A DNA stretch of 64,000 bases, taken from assembly GCA_028554645.1 (NCBI GenBank), contig JAQOOI010000075.1:981577-1045576 (forward strand), given 5' to 3'. The first letter of the stretch is position 1. Each line of letters opens with the position of its first letter. This document shows positions 1 through 13,931 of this stretch, one piece after another. Source of the stretch: Omphalotus guepiniiformis (lineage: Eukaryota; Basidiomycota; Agaricomycetes; Agaricales; Omphalotaceae). A program made the position numbers and the translations under genes. The notes under the pieces are model-generated. The model had not been told where the DNA came from. It saw nothing but the letters and a program-made list of their open reading frames with translations, and made no database searches.

Positions 1-101
1 CTAGCAATTATGATATATTTCAACTTATTTCGCTAACACTACACCTCACGTACAATGAACTATCAGACAGGACCAACTAATAAGCTGCAAACTACCTCTC
101 T

Positions 102-2765
<2,664 letters not shown>

Positions 2766-3233
2766 TGTAAGTGATGCGTCAAGAAAGATCGCAAAAAGAA
2801 GTGAACGTGTAAAGTTTCAGTAAGGATGAGAGAAACTGGATAAAGAACAGGTCAAATGTGGCCAGGAGTCTCGGCGGGATCTAAAGTCTTGACTCAGCGT
2901 CACATGCAATCTGCATTGCATTTCTTCTAAGTTCAGAATCAGAATCAGAATCAGAATCTTCAATCATTCAGCGCTGCGAAGAGTTCGCAGCATCTATACG
3001 CTGCTCTTCCTTGAGCGTATATAATAGCACATATGAGACACAGGACAACAGGACCATTAGAACTACGTAGCAGAAGCAAGGAGGAAATTAGGAACGGTCT
3101 AGGGTATTAAATGTGTACGCAGCTATATGGGTATTCCATAATAAATCAAGTTCAAGTCCCAAGTCATATACAAACGAATGGTAGCAATAGAAGGAGAAAA
3201 ACAATAGATCGTTATGCAAAAGGTCATAAAATG
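2766..3233. other. Intergenic: DBP2 promoter and Ras 3' region
   Basis: No gene is seen. It holds the DBP2 upstream region and a short AGAATC tandem run (about 2934-2957). Confidence 0.6.
2934..2957. repeat. Short AGAATC tandem repeat
   Basis: About four copies of the hexamer agaatc occur in the DBP2 upstream region. Confidence 0.8.
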
Positions 3234-4295
3234 CTACAAGATTGTGCATGCTATAAATTTCTTTTTTCGTGTTTGTGGCAGTTCTTGAGGATATTTCTTG
3301 CGCATTTGTCGGAGGAGGTCCTCGAACACATCTGTGACGTGCCAGTTCCGCTTCGCAGATGTTTCATAGAATGCTAGGCCCCAGCGGCTTGCCAGGTTCT
3401 GAATGGTGCTGAGAGGTACCTCTCTTTCATGCGTGAGGTCTAGCTTAGTACCAACAACGACAATAGGGATCGACTGCGCACAAGAGAGTGTGTATCAGTT
3501 GGAGGTGTTTCGTCAACTAGTGCCAAAAGAAAAGATCGACTCCCCTCCTTTGATACTGTATATCTGCTTTCGTAGATGATCTACTTCTTTGAGACTCGCT
3601 TCCTGAGTAAGGCTGGAGCCATGATTAGTATGGCTATTGATTGCACAGAGATGAGTATCTTGCCTGAAGACGAGGACAAATCCTTTGCCAGCCTAATGGT
3701 TATCATGTTAACTGATTCTGTGAAACAATTGATATTGGACGGGTACCTTTATGTAAACTTCGTTAAGAGACGTGAATTGCTCGGCACCAGCGGTATCCAA
3801 GACTTCGAGCTAGACATGAGAAAAGCAGAGTCAGATATAGAAAGAGAACTCGGTGGTTCGGAAAAGATAGGAATGAACGGACGTGCTGTCGATGAGGGGT
3901 GATAAAGAGGATACAGGGAGTTCAGCAAGATGGAAATGAAGCTGGGAAATGAAGAGGGAGAGCCGACGCACAGATGATAATTCTCCATCTACTGACAACG
4001 TACGACGATATTCCTCTGATTGAAATAGATATAAAATCTAGTGAAACAACACGAAAAACTGTGCTCTCACCTTCAATTGTTGGGTCATAATTCTCCACGA
4101 AAACGTCACGTATGAAACGAACTAAAGACGCAACCATCGTCAGAGCCAGTCTTTGTATATGTGCACATAGACAGCTACCTGTTAGGGCTGATTTCCCTAC
4201 ACCTCCAGCTGGGTGAATGAGTTGAATTAGCCGCAGCGACAGCATGATGAGGGAGCATGGTCACCTCCGAGAACAACGACATTGAATTGGCGCAT
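3234..4295 (-). CDS. Ras-family small GTPase, Rap1/Rsr1 (Krev-1) type
   Basis: Membrane-anchored GTP switch protein, in fungi linked to polarity and bud or hyphal tip placement. The spliced protein starts MRQFNVVVLGAGGVGKSALT (P-loop). It continues with VRFIRDVFVENYDPTIE (switch I), LEVLDTAGAEQFTSL (switch II), GTKLDL (NKxD equivalent, with T for N) and ETSAK. It ends with a lysine-rich stretch and the CaaX box CTIL. A terminal leucine usually predicts geranylgeranylation. The start at 4293-4295 is followed after 11 codons by an intron. Two introns are odd: one uses a GC donor (TTCAG|GCAAGA, near 3650), and one (3474-3539) has no GT-AG register and is flanked by an 8-nt direct repeat. Family identity is firm; Rsr1 versus another Ras subgroup is inferred from the NVVVLG/FVENYDPTIE pattern. 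Confidence 0.88.
3474..3539 (-). other. Ras gene intron without canonical borders, flanked by 8-bp direct repeats
   Basis: The conserved protein reads KGG, E, SIPIVVVGTK only if one copy of the repeat AGTCGATC (on the minus strand at 3534-3541 and 3468-3475) is removed with the intervening DNA. Possible registers give TC...AG or GT...CA but never GT...AG. A normal branch-like sequence (CAACTGAT) and the CAG end are present. Confidence 0.55.
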
Positions 4296-4529
4296 CAGTC
4301 AGATTCACTCGTAGGGCGTCGAAGAGCGAATCCAACGCTCTTGGCGATGCTTGTTGCGTAGAGGCAACACACAGAGACAAGATGAAGACCAGAAGAGAAA
4401 CAATTGAGATTGAAGAGAAAAAGGAGAGATAGCTAAACACGCGGTCGTGAGAGCCGCAACAATCGTCTTTGGCGTTTGTCCCTTTTGGGGGTTATTCCGA
4501 CCCTGATATCCTCTTCTTCGTCGTATACC

Positions 4530-5760
4530 ATGGTCCGTCCTCGGGTTTTTGTGGATTTCTCGGTGGATGGAGAGCTTCTTGGAAGGTATGCTGCCAGAAT
4601 TCTCGACGTGTCTCTATACTTACGAGCGCGTCTCATGCACCAGGGTCATTTTTGAATTATACAACGACATTGCACCCAAAACAAGCGAAAAGTCCTCATA
4701 TTTGTCTCTTTCATCCAGCTTATATTCTTACCAAGAGCAGCTTTCGCGCTTTATGTACAGGTGAAAAAGGTCGCACAGCGTCCGGTATCCCTTTGTACTA
4801 CAAGAACAGTATTGTCCATAGGTCAATCAAAGATTTTATGATCCAAGGCGGAGGTATGCCACACTTCTCATTGAAACTTCTGTTACACACTTAGCATCAG
4901 ATAGATTTCACGAAAAAGAACGGCACCGGCGGAGAGTCTATTTACGGCGGTACTTTCGCTGATGAAAACCTCACCACCCCACTGGATAGTGAGGGCTTAT
5001 TATGCATGGCGAATCGAGGACCAAACACAAACGGCTCTCAGTTTTTCATTACTCTCAGGCCTTGTCCTCATTTGGATGGGAAACACGTCGTGTTTGGAAA
5101 GGTGATTCGAGGCTACGAAGACGTGGTGACAAAGATAATCGCCGTTCCGGTGGATGAAAAGGACCGGCCGACCTCACCCATCACTATCACTAACTGCGGC
5201 GAGCTTGAACTTCGTAGGAAGCCGCAACCAGTGGCAGGTGTGTACCGAACATCCCACTCTTTGCTGTTATTCACTTCCTGAACAGAAAAACCTACCAAAC
5301 GCTCTGCGTCTGTGTCGGACTCGGCTGAGATTGAGGATAAACCAAAACGTCGATCTCGACGGTCACGCTCTCGGACGCCAGAGTCAGATGTATCAGAGGC
5401 TTCTGAGAAGCATCGTCGACGCAAGAAGTCGAAACGCAGACATGCGTCTGACAAGGCTGATCGCAAAGACACTGTTGAGAAGAAAGAGGAACGACGGTCG
5501 AGTAAAAATCCGAAGGAAGAAACAGAAGAAGAATACGATGCTAGGTTGGAGAGAGAAGAGAAGGAGAGATTAGAGGAAGCGAGGCGCAAAGAACTTGAAA
5601 AAATCAAGAAACAATACGAGAATGATGCCCGTACAAAAGATGGTGTTAGATTCAAAGGTGAGTGTTCTCATGATTTGTGATGAAGTGCATTACTGAGCCA
5701 GCGTGCATCTTAGGTCGGGGAAGAATGAAGTATGTCGATCCAGATGTTAACTACCGATAG
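4530..5760 (+). CDS. Nuclear/spliceosomal cyclophilin (peptidyl-prolyl cis-trans isomerase) with RS-like tail
   Basis: Catalyses proline cis-trans isomerisation, and the tail suggests nuclear speckles or the spliceosome. The protein starts [19 protein letters not shown]. It carries the cyclophilin core [41 protein letters not shown] and [12 protein letters not shown] (active site), and continues through HVVFGKV. A C-terminal half rich in [11 protein letters not shown] and EEKER follows, ending in [15 protein letters not shown]. This layout matches the PPIG/NKTR-like long nuclear cyclophilins rather than CypA. Introns are short; the last exon starts near 5713. It diverges from the Ras gene over a 234-bp spacer. 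Confidence 0.9.
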
Positions 5761-5908
5761 TGCTAAGTAGGGTATGGGGTACATATACCACTGACACAAT
5801 ATATACAATATTGTTCGCTAATGGTACCTCATACATAACCTGCGAAAACAGAGAGCATCAACTAGTTTTGTAGAGATAACAATAAATACAGCTCAAAGCA
5901 TTTGATAA

Positions 5909-7902
5909 TCAGATAGTAACTTCTCCCAGCTGCTCTATCACTCCTTCAACTGTCGCCTTCGTCTCTGGTGATTCAGCAGTCTTCGTGTCTGTATTGTCTG
6001 CGTTTTTGTCTTGTGCCGAAGTTTTGTTGGCAGCAGCATTCGCAAAGCTGAAGGAGGGCCGCACGACGTTGGCGCTAGCAGTGCTTTTGGCTGACGCTGC
6101 AGATGAAGTAGTTGAGGTAGCGTTGATAGGGGGAGTCTGAGTACGGGTGATGATGGGTCGTTCAACACCAGTACGGGAGCTAGTACGGGTCATGGGTCGT
6201 TCAACGCCAGTGCGGGAACTAGTGCGGGACATCGAAAGACGTTCGCGGGTGATTTCGCGGTCCTTTTCAAGCCGTTGGGCTACTTCTTTCTCTCGACCAC
6301 TTACATCAACGGGTTTGCCAATCTGATAAGGACAGAACTTGCATAAATGAGACATCCACCTACTTGGCGGCACCAAAGGGATTGGATCGTGCGGAGCTTG
6401 CAGATGTAGGCGTAGGTCCAATTTTTGGAGATGACAAAGGGCTTGGAGTATTGGATGCAGTACCCGTTCGTGGAAGTAGTTCCAATTTGCGACGTCCCAT
6501 TTGGGGAGTTGGTGGTGTTGAGTTATTGGCTATGAATCAATCGTGAAAAATGGATCAATGATATAAACCGAGAAACACTTGTACGTGAAGTGCTATTGCG
6601 ACCGACAGGTCGAGGTCTGGAAGAATTTCTCCAATCTGACTCTTCTGGAACAGGATCTCTTGGAGGGCCCATATCACCCCTTCCTCTTGCTGAACCGAAT
6701 TTTCCTCCATGACTTGGCTCCTTTTCTTCTGCAGGTTTGAACTTGCTTCCCATCGTCCAGCTTTCTTCACGATCCGCCACCCCAGATGAGTCGGCCCCGA
6801 AACCTATATTCTTCCGCCTTACCGAACCTGTTGAAGTCTCAGGCTCTCCAGCCGGGCGGGGCCGCTGATTGGCGCGCCAGTCACCAGCCCCCTCAGAGAC
6901 ACTAGGAAGTGGTTCAGGACGTGGGCCGTCAAAGCGGCGACGAGAAGAGTCGCGTGATGGGAGGTCAGGCAGGGGTCCATCGCGACGCCAGGGACTATCG
7001 AATTTTCCATCATCAGCATTGGGCCCGAAGCCGGAACGTTCCTTGGCTGTGGACAAGTGAGCAGGCGCGACTGACTTGAGCGCGATCAAAATACTCACGC
7101 GCTTCCGCAACACTGACTCGAATAGTCCTTCCTGAGAAAGACTAGAAACATGTCATGAAGTTCGTAGAGAATGGAGAATTATTAATTGTCTTACCGAGCC
7201 GGTCTTGGAAAGTGCATCTTTCAATCCGTCTAGATCTTCAAATTCAACATACCCAAATCCTTTCGGTTTATCATCTCTGTCCCGAATGATCTTGACAGAC
7301 TTTGTCTGACATTATGGTTAGTAAGCGTACGATTCAAGAAGAGCGCGCTTACCTTGGAAGACGCGAAGAATTCCTCCAACTCTAATTCGGTTAGGTCAAA
7401 GGCTAGATTGCCAACGAACGCCGTGTACGGAGGCTGAGTGGGAAGAGGAAGATCTTCGCGAGGGGGGAGCGCAGATCGGTCAGCTGAAAGAGAATAGCGA
7501 ATAAGCTGTCTCTGCAAGCACGAAAGGACAGAAACATAACGCACGCCTTGAGGACAGAAAGTCATCACCCCGACGACCATAGCGATCGTTCGACCGGCCT
7601 TGATCATCATCACTCCTCATCGCAGCTGCTCAGAGACAACTCGTCAAGACCCATCAAAGCCTGGACTGGCCAGTCAACTCACGAGCAGAGGGCAGATTGT
7701 CCATTTCATCAGCCCATGATCCCAAAGCTGAAGGTATCGGCGTGAGCGAGAATTGAGGATACGAGCAATAGGTGTAGAGGTACTTACTCGAGTCCCCGAG
7801 AAACTCATTCAGAGATATTTTCTTTCCTTTCTTCGGTGCTTTTGGAAAGAAAGATCAGAGAATGAATAAAAGAAATATAAGAGAGGAGAACGACTTGCCC
7901 AT
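5909..7902 (-). CDS. Translation initiation factor eIF4B-like, RRM protein
   Basis: RNA-binding helper of eIF4A/eIF4F in scanning. The spliced N terminus reads MAPKKGKKISLNEFLGDS, then LGSWADEMDNLP, the usual opening of fungal eIF4B. A single RRM follows with RNP2 AFVGNLAF and RNP1 KGFGYVEF. The rest is low-complexity, rich in R, D, G, P and S, with RPRPVGR- and WR-type repeats. Near the C terminus a 13-residue unit (TRTSSRTGVERP plus one) is tandemly repeated (6155-6232). It ends EQLGEVTI. The first intron lies after ATGG and uses a GC donor (GCAAGT); only this splice gives the conserved MAPKKGKK start. It shares a 146-bp divergent promoter with COX10. Confidence 0.88.
6155..6232 (-). repeat. 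Two 39-bp tandem units inside the eIF4B coding region
   Basis: The unit gggtcgttcaac... recurs 39 bp apart (6155 and 6194), encoding two near-identical 13-residue blocks containing SSRTGVERP. It is an in-frame duplication. Confidence 0.85.
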
Positions 7903-8048
7903 AGTTTGCTACTCTTATAGTCGACAGTGACGGCGACGAGCGAAAGAAGCAGTGGAAATTTTGCAGGGAAGGGGTATTTGGCTGTATTTGGCTAGAGAAC
8001 GGTAGGCGGACCGGGAGAGCAAAGCCACTATTCAAGTACTTATACTGC

Positions 8049-9236
8049 ATGGCTGCGAGGGTGAGGAGTGGTACTCTCTTCTCCTCCTTCTTCTTTCACA
8101 ATGCCCAATGGCTCTCTAGTAGCTCACGGATAACAAGATCTCCTCATGGTCTTCGTCTTCTTCTTTCTCCTGCTCTCGATGTTCCTCGTTCTGCCTACAA
8201 ACAGGCAGAACCCCTTACCCCAGGGCGTCTTCTCAAAGTCTACTGGCAGCTCTCAAAATCTAGTCTCACAGTTCTGAATGTGTTGACTGCAATGAGCGGA
8301 GTAGCTCTTTCTCCGTTACCATCTACTGTGCCAGTCTTGTTTGCCACCGCTGTTGGCACCGCTCTGTGTTCCGCTTCAGCGAATACTCTCAATCAACTTC
8401 AGGAGACTCCGTTCGATGCTCAGATGGCTCGCACTCGAATGCGTCCACTCGTTCGTAGAGCAATCACTCCTTTGCATGCCGCTACCTTTGCTTCCGTTAC
8501 TGGCGTAACTGGCCCCGTTATTCTCTGGACAATGACCAATCCCACTACTGCTATTATTGGTGCAGCCACAATAGCGCTTTATGCTGGCCCATATACCTGG
8601 ATGAAGAGAAAAAGCATTCTCAATACCTGGGTCGGGTCAGTAGTTGGGGCAGCACCACCCATCATGGGATGGACGGCTTGTGGCGGTCAACTTTTACCAT
8701 CCGCTTCTCATCCCATTCATATTTTTCCTCCATCTTTCCTATCTTCCGTACCGGAGGTAGCTCTAGACCCTTCCCTTATCAATAATCCCTTGGCACCTTT
8801 TGCATTGTTCATGCTGCTATTCAGTTGGCAGTTCCCTCATTTCAACTCGCTTTCATACGTAGTTCGCGGCTCGTATGCACAAGCAGGATGTCATATGCTT
8901 TCTGTACTATCTCCGTCCAAGAATTCCCTCGTCGCGCTTCGTCATGCTCTCAACCTGGTTCCTATATGCTCAATTCTCATTCCCCTATCTGGTCTTACGA
9001 CCTGGTGGTTTGCATTGACCAGCATTCTTCCGAACCTCGTTCTGTTGCGAGCGACCTGGACCTTCTGGCGCAAGGGGAGCGAAAAAGAGGCTAGAGCAGC
9101 CTTTCGACACAGTCTGTGGTACCTCCCTGCCATTCTTGGCTTGATGATGGTGCACAAACAGGGAGTTGATTGGCTGCAGTGGACAGGGTTGCGGGAAGAG
9201 AAAGTAGAAACAGATACTGCCCCTGAAAAATTATAA
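8049..9236 (+). CDS. COX10: Protoheme IX farnesyltransferase (heme O synthase), mitochondrial
   Basis: Transfers a farnesyl group to heme B, the first step to heme A for cytochrome c oxidase; it acts in the mitochondrial inner membrane. It is a 395-residue protein in a single exon, unlike its neighbours. An N-terminal Ser/Arg-rich presequence is followed by a UbiA-type multi-pass core. The prenyl-diphosphate motif is seen as NQLQETPFDAQMARTRMRPL, and a second polar loop at SWQFPHFNSLSY matches the conserved WQ.PHF segment. The start at 8049 is the first ATG and the length fits the family. It converges with SEY1, with the two stops 170 bp apart. Confidence 0.96.
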   Translation: MAARVRSGTLFSSFFFHNAQWLSSSSRITRSPHGLRLLLSPALDVPRSAYKQAEPLTPGRLLKVYWQLSKSSLTVLNVLTAMSGVALSPLPSTVPVLFATAVGTALCSASANTLNQLQETPFDAQMARTRMRPLVRRAITPLHAATFASVTGVTGPVILWTMTNPTTAIIGAATIALYAGPYTWMKRKSILNTWVGSVVGAAPPIMGWTACGGQLLPSASHPIHIFPPSFLSSVPEVALDPSLINNPLAPFALFMLLFSWQFPHFNSLSYVVRGSYAQAGCHMLSVLSPSKNSLVALRHALNLVPICSILIPLSGLTTWWFALTSILPNLVLLRATWTFWRKGSEKEARAAFRHSLWYLPAILGLMMVHKQGVDWLQWTGLREEKVETDTAPEKL

Positions 9237-9406
9237 GTCGCCGCGGCGTGCATTACCGCTGTTGCTAACTAACCCATTCACTTTTTATACTTGTAGCACG
9301 AAAAGTAAAATGGTCCAGTTGTATTATAGAAAATGATCCAATATTAAAAGTATCTGGATTGAAGTGTTATCGTCGAGCATGTGGTATGGTATGGCTCAAA
9401 TTCCAT

Positions 9407-12363
9407 CTACATAGGCGAAGCTCGGCGCCTTCTCAGCTCTGTGTCTTCATCCTCAACGGACTGCGCTAGCACAGTTTGAGCATGGATCGGCTCCGAAAAA
9501 TGTTCTCTTAGACGCTGCGCTGCTTGGCGTTGAACCTTCATAGAAAATGAGTACGCTGCCAGTGCTACGAGACCACAGAACTTACCTCTCCGCCCACTGT
9601 GCGTGAAACCTGTATCAAAGGACCGGCGAGTCCGAGCTGAATGATGAGATATCTAGATAGTGGATGAGATACGGTCGAACAGTAGATGAACTAGGACTTA
9701 CGCAGCTGCAGCGGCGCATAGCAAAAACATAAAGTATATAGGATTAAACAACACCATCATGAACTCGTTCCATCCAAGCACGACAAGCACCCCATACATC
9801 CAATAAGGAATCTGGGCAATGCTAGCGACTGTACTGCGTTTGGCTTCGACGTAGTATGCATCTGCATCTCGCCTGAACTTGGCCTTCAGGTCAAGCGCTT
9901 TAGTCTCGGTGAGGATGGTGAGTGACGAGTCATAGTCATAATCATCTGCGGGTAAGGGAAGGGAAGAGTCCGCCAGCGGAAGATTAACTGGCAACGAAGG
10001 ATCCGCCGGAGCAATTGTCGAGTAGAGGGGAACAAGTTCCAGTGCCTAGTGATGTTAGAATGAGCTCAGTAACTACAGGATGAACATCATCGAACCTCGT
10101 CTTTGGCCTTTCTGAAGGCCCCATCAATGTCATCTTCTGGCTTCCAAACCCGTGGAACGCCTTGTTCATCATATCTAAATCGTTCTTCAAAGTGGCTTCG
10201 AAGTTTTCCCAAAAATACGGCGTCAGTCATTTGGTCGTCGATTCTTGCGCGGAGAGCTTGCCAAGCCCGCCTATGAATTAAGGCCAAAGATATCGTATTC
10301 TCTTCGTCCGTGCAATTGAAGCTTGTATAGAAAAGGACGAGTCAGTAATGTCCAGACAGTCAAGCAAGCGAACCTACTTGTTGCCTTTGTGAGGTATGCG
10401 GAACGGACTTTATCTAGAGTTGCGTTGAAAGTCTTTAGCACAGTATCCCACATATCCGGCCCAGGTCTGCTTAGGGCCAGTTCTACTGGTTCCGAAATCT
10501 GCTTTCGGAAGTTTTTCTGCAAGTAGAGCATGGATGATGAAATAGTACACGAGAGTCAAGGACATGCTAACCTCGATGAGATTGACCATCTTTGTCGTTT
10601 CGTCTTTCCTACACTGATCAGCGACACTCTGGACTTCCTCCTTCAACAGTTCGAGCTCTTCTTGCCAGCTCCATTGTCCTTCAGTGTCATCCACTACAAC
10701 TTCCTTGGCACCTGATACGAAAGTACCCTCGCATGTCGCTCTCGCTTTGGCTACAACGTCAGCAAAATTATACTCTTCGCCCTTGAGTCCGCCAAGAATC
10801 TCTTTCTTGAATGCCACAAGGCAAGTTTTATGCAGGTTTTTGAGCTGACCGAGGAAAAGAGGAGACAGCGTGGCATCGAGAGAAGTGACAAGGTCGGCAC
10901 GTTTACGCTTGTAGACGCCTTGATGATAACGGGAGGCATCACGGTCGTATCTATCAAGCGCGACCTTCCGCCAGCTTCGCATCAGTGCACCGAGGCCTTC
11001 GACGACTTTGCCTGCCTCCACAGGCCGCTTCTGTGACTTGGCCTGCTCATTAAATTCTGATAAAGCCACCGCCGAAATCTCGTCGCAGCGAAATTGAGCT
11101 AGAAGTTCTTGTTGCGTGGGCAAATCAAGGTCTTTGTTCGTCTGAACTTGTTCCTGTTGCCAAACTTAATGAGCATCGTACTACTGACTAAACACACGAA
11201 CATACCCAAATGTTCTCCATGTAAAATGCAACACCATCCGCAGGAATGCGCTTGTGATACAGTGGTTTGAATAGGTAATCCGGGTTTCCTTTATCCACGA
11301 ATCTGCCCCTCAGTTTGCGAACATCGCTTTCGAACTGTTGCGCAGCAAGGATTTTGTGCGGCAAAGCAGTGAAAACTAGGTCAAAGTAGTCGGACAATTG
11401 ACGATCTTGTAACTCAGCGGGCTTTGATAGGGAATCCCAGATCTTTCCAAGGTCCGCACTGAGCGTTGCCTGGAGATTTGCAAGAGGAGTCGTGCCAATA
11501 TGGTCGCGAATGACAAAAAGCAGCAGCGTTCGGCCGCTGGTTCTGCTCAGCAAACGGAACTGTTAGCCTCAATGAAGTGGAGACCAGAAGAAACCTCACC
11601 CGTCCTGAGCTTTCTTGCCGAATAAGCCCAAGTTGACTTCAAAGACGGTTTTGAGCAGACCCATGTTGGCACCTTGATACAACCCGACTTGGTGCTCCCA
11701 GAGGTTGATGATGAGTACTTCAGATGAAGCGAGAGAGAACAGAGCTGATTTGCGCTCAAAATCCTGTTCGTGTCACTCTGTCAGACAGCACTAACAGAAG
11801 ACTGTCATGTAATATGCACCTGGTCTTCTCCACGCTCTCTACCGTCGGTTCCTTCGACGTCCATGACCATAACGTTCATGTTCTCTCCTCGGCACATCCA
11901 GATACCTAATAGCTCTGTTAGAAAGCATGTAACACAAGGCATTTACTGCAAACCTTTCGTAGTCTGTTGTCGCCTAGTCTCGTCCATGACATCGAACGAG
12001 GTACCAAACAATCGGTTCAACAAAGTACCTGGTGTTTCTGTTAGACCTAGCGCGAGCACAAAAATTTGTGCCATTCAAACCCACTTTTCCCTGTTGACTG
12101 GGAGCCAAAGACGGCTACAATATTGTAATTAAAACCTGCATCCTGAAGGCCCCATCTCTCGAGTTGGGGAGACAGCTCTTGTCTACCGAGATGTCAAATA
12201 CTGTTCTTTTAAAACTGGAGAAGACTGACGTGAATTTCTTCTCGTCGTTGATGATTTGAATCCTTTCCGAAATGGCTGATATGCCATTCGGGGCATGGCC
12301 ATTGCTCGTAGGTCGCGATCCTGCCAGCGCGTCCGACATTATTGCTGAACTGGAAGAGTCCAT
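9407..12363 (-). CDS. SEY1: Sey1/RHD3/atlastin-type dynamin-like GTPase (ER membrane fusion)
   Basis: Fuses ER tubules homotypically. After a short N terminus ([15 protein letters not shown]), the exons give [20 protein letters not shown] and the P-loop [17 protein letters not shown]. The fungal Sey1 signature follows with TKGIW-like, [20 protein letters not shown] and [21 protein letters not shown] long helical stalk domain fills 9.9-11.6 kb. Two hydrophobic segments near 9690-9800 (around [15 protein letters not shown] and [15 protein letters not shown]) form the membrane hairpin. A short amphipathic tail ends [18 protein letters not shown] second in-frame ATG eight codons downstream (MSDALAG) could be the true start. 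It diverges from U1-70K over about 210 bp. Confidence 0.94.
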
Positions 12364-12574
12364 GAAGGTCGAAAGACGAAATCAAGGATGTTGGTGATAG
12401 AAAAGAGAAGTACAGTAAACAAAAGAAGGAATAATTGGTGAGCTAGGAGGTGAACGTTAGCAGCAAAGCAGGACCCCTGCATACTTTTTGACATAATGCT
12501 ACTTGCCATCAAATTTCTTATGTAAACACGGACAGCTACACTTGGAGTCCAACTACTCACTGCTCTGCTACTCG

Positions 12575-13931
12575 ATGCCTGGCACTCATTTACTTCCTCC
12601 AAATCTTCTCAAGTTATTCGCTCCGAGACCTCCTCTTCCCTATGCTCGTCCTGTTGACAAAGATATTGACCGGATACGAAGCAAGCGCGTATCCGGTGTC
12701 GGCGCCATCATCGCACAGCTGAAGGAAGCCGCGACTGAAAATCTTGTAGCAGGCGTTCAGCAAAATGAGGCCATGGAGGAGGGTGAAGAACCGGTCTTCA
12801 CTCATGCAGAAGAAACAAGACGGCAAATTCGTCGGGAAGAGAGAAAAAAGCGCAAGGAAGAAGAGTTCAAAATTGCCAAGGACACCTATAATTCCCATAT
12901 TCTCATTCTAATGTCCTTGTCACTCATTTTCTCGCTCTTCAGATAAACCTGCAGAAGACCCAGAGGCCGCTGGGGATCCGTATAAGACACTTTTTATCTC
13001 GCGACTGGTGAATACGCAGCTTTTTGATTGGCTCAACCGCTGACTTTTTTTTTTCAGCATAAAACTGCAACGGAGAATGATTTACGGCGCGAATTTGAGA
13101 CTTATGGTACAATTGAAAGAGTCAGAATCGTTCGGGACAAGAAAGGTCGGAGCCGAGGCTATGCTTTCGTTGTCTATGAACGGGAGAGAGATATGAAAGG
13201 TATGCAACGTCATCCTATCCTTGTTCCAAATTAATGAAAACAATACGTTTTAGCTGCCTATAAGGAGTCGGATGGGCTACAGATAATGGGAAAGCGGATT
13301 CTGGTTGACGTTGAACGCGGCAGGACAGTAAGAGGGTGGAAGCCCCGCAGGTTAGGTGGGGGGTTGGGCGGCCGTCCAAAACGAGTAGAACCAGCAGCAG
13401 TTGTCGCGCCTCCAAGAACGTTCCGCGGCGGATTCGCAGGCGGAGGTGGGGGCGGAGGTAGAGGATTTGGAGATCGTGGCGGTGGATTTCGAGGTGGCCG
13501 TGGGGGCTTCCGAGGGGGAGGCGGTGGATTTGGAGACCGAGGAGGCGGAGGAGGCGGATTTCGTGGTGGTTTCGGAGGTGGAGGTATGGATCATAGCTTC
13601 CGAGGCGGCGACAGCGGTTACCGAGGCCGAGACTTTGGAGGAGGCTTCAGGTAAAATTGTCATTCACTTGTGTCCCAACCAGCTTTGCTAACAAAAGTTT
13701 TTTAGGGGCGGTCGTGGGGGAGGCATCGGCTATAATGGAGGCGGCTTCAACGATCAGCCACCTAATGGATACGGACCCCCAGGTGGACCTGGTGGGTTTA
13801 CTGGTCCCCCTGGTGGAGGCTACGGACCGCCTGGTGGCTTTGGAGGCGGAGGTGGGTATCGTGGTGACCTCAAACGCAACGATGGGCCAGGAGGATACGA
13901 TGACAGAGATGCAAAACGTCCGCGATACTAG
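12575..13931 (+). CDS. U1 small nuclear ribonucleoprotein 70 kDa (U1-70K)
   Basis: Binds stem-loop I of U1 snRNA and helps define 5' splice sites. The N terminus [20 protein letters not shown] is the U1-70K signature. After a charged helix comes the RRM: RNP2 [24 protein letters not shown] and RNP1 [10 protein letters not shown]. The diagnostic [20 protein letters not shown] follows, then an extended Gly/Arg/Phe-rich tail (RGG, GGPPGG) to the end DAKRPRY. Introns split the RRM. The join between the charged helix and GDPYKTLF (12891-12942) lacks a GT donor in the frame that keeps the conserved DTYN..PAEDPEA. Identity is firm. Confidence 0.94.
12891..12942 (+). other. U1-70K intron with apparent AT...AG borders
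   Basis: The best protein join ([19 protein letters not shown]) needs exon 1 to end at 12890 and exon 2 to start at 12943 (ATAAACC). That leaves an intron beginning ATTCCC and ending CTTCAG. Each GT in the region gives a premature stop or the wrong frame. A 2-nt AT repeat makes the exact border ambiguous. Confidence 0.5.

Noticed and set aside
5113..5655. Long antisense ORF over the cyclophilin gene
   Set aside because: Mirror of the Arg/Ser/Glu-rich coding strand; no domain.
12891..12942. U12-type AT-AC intron in U1-70K
   Set aside because: The donor ATTCCC does not fit ATATCC and the intron ends AG without a U12 branch site.
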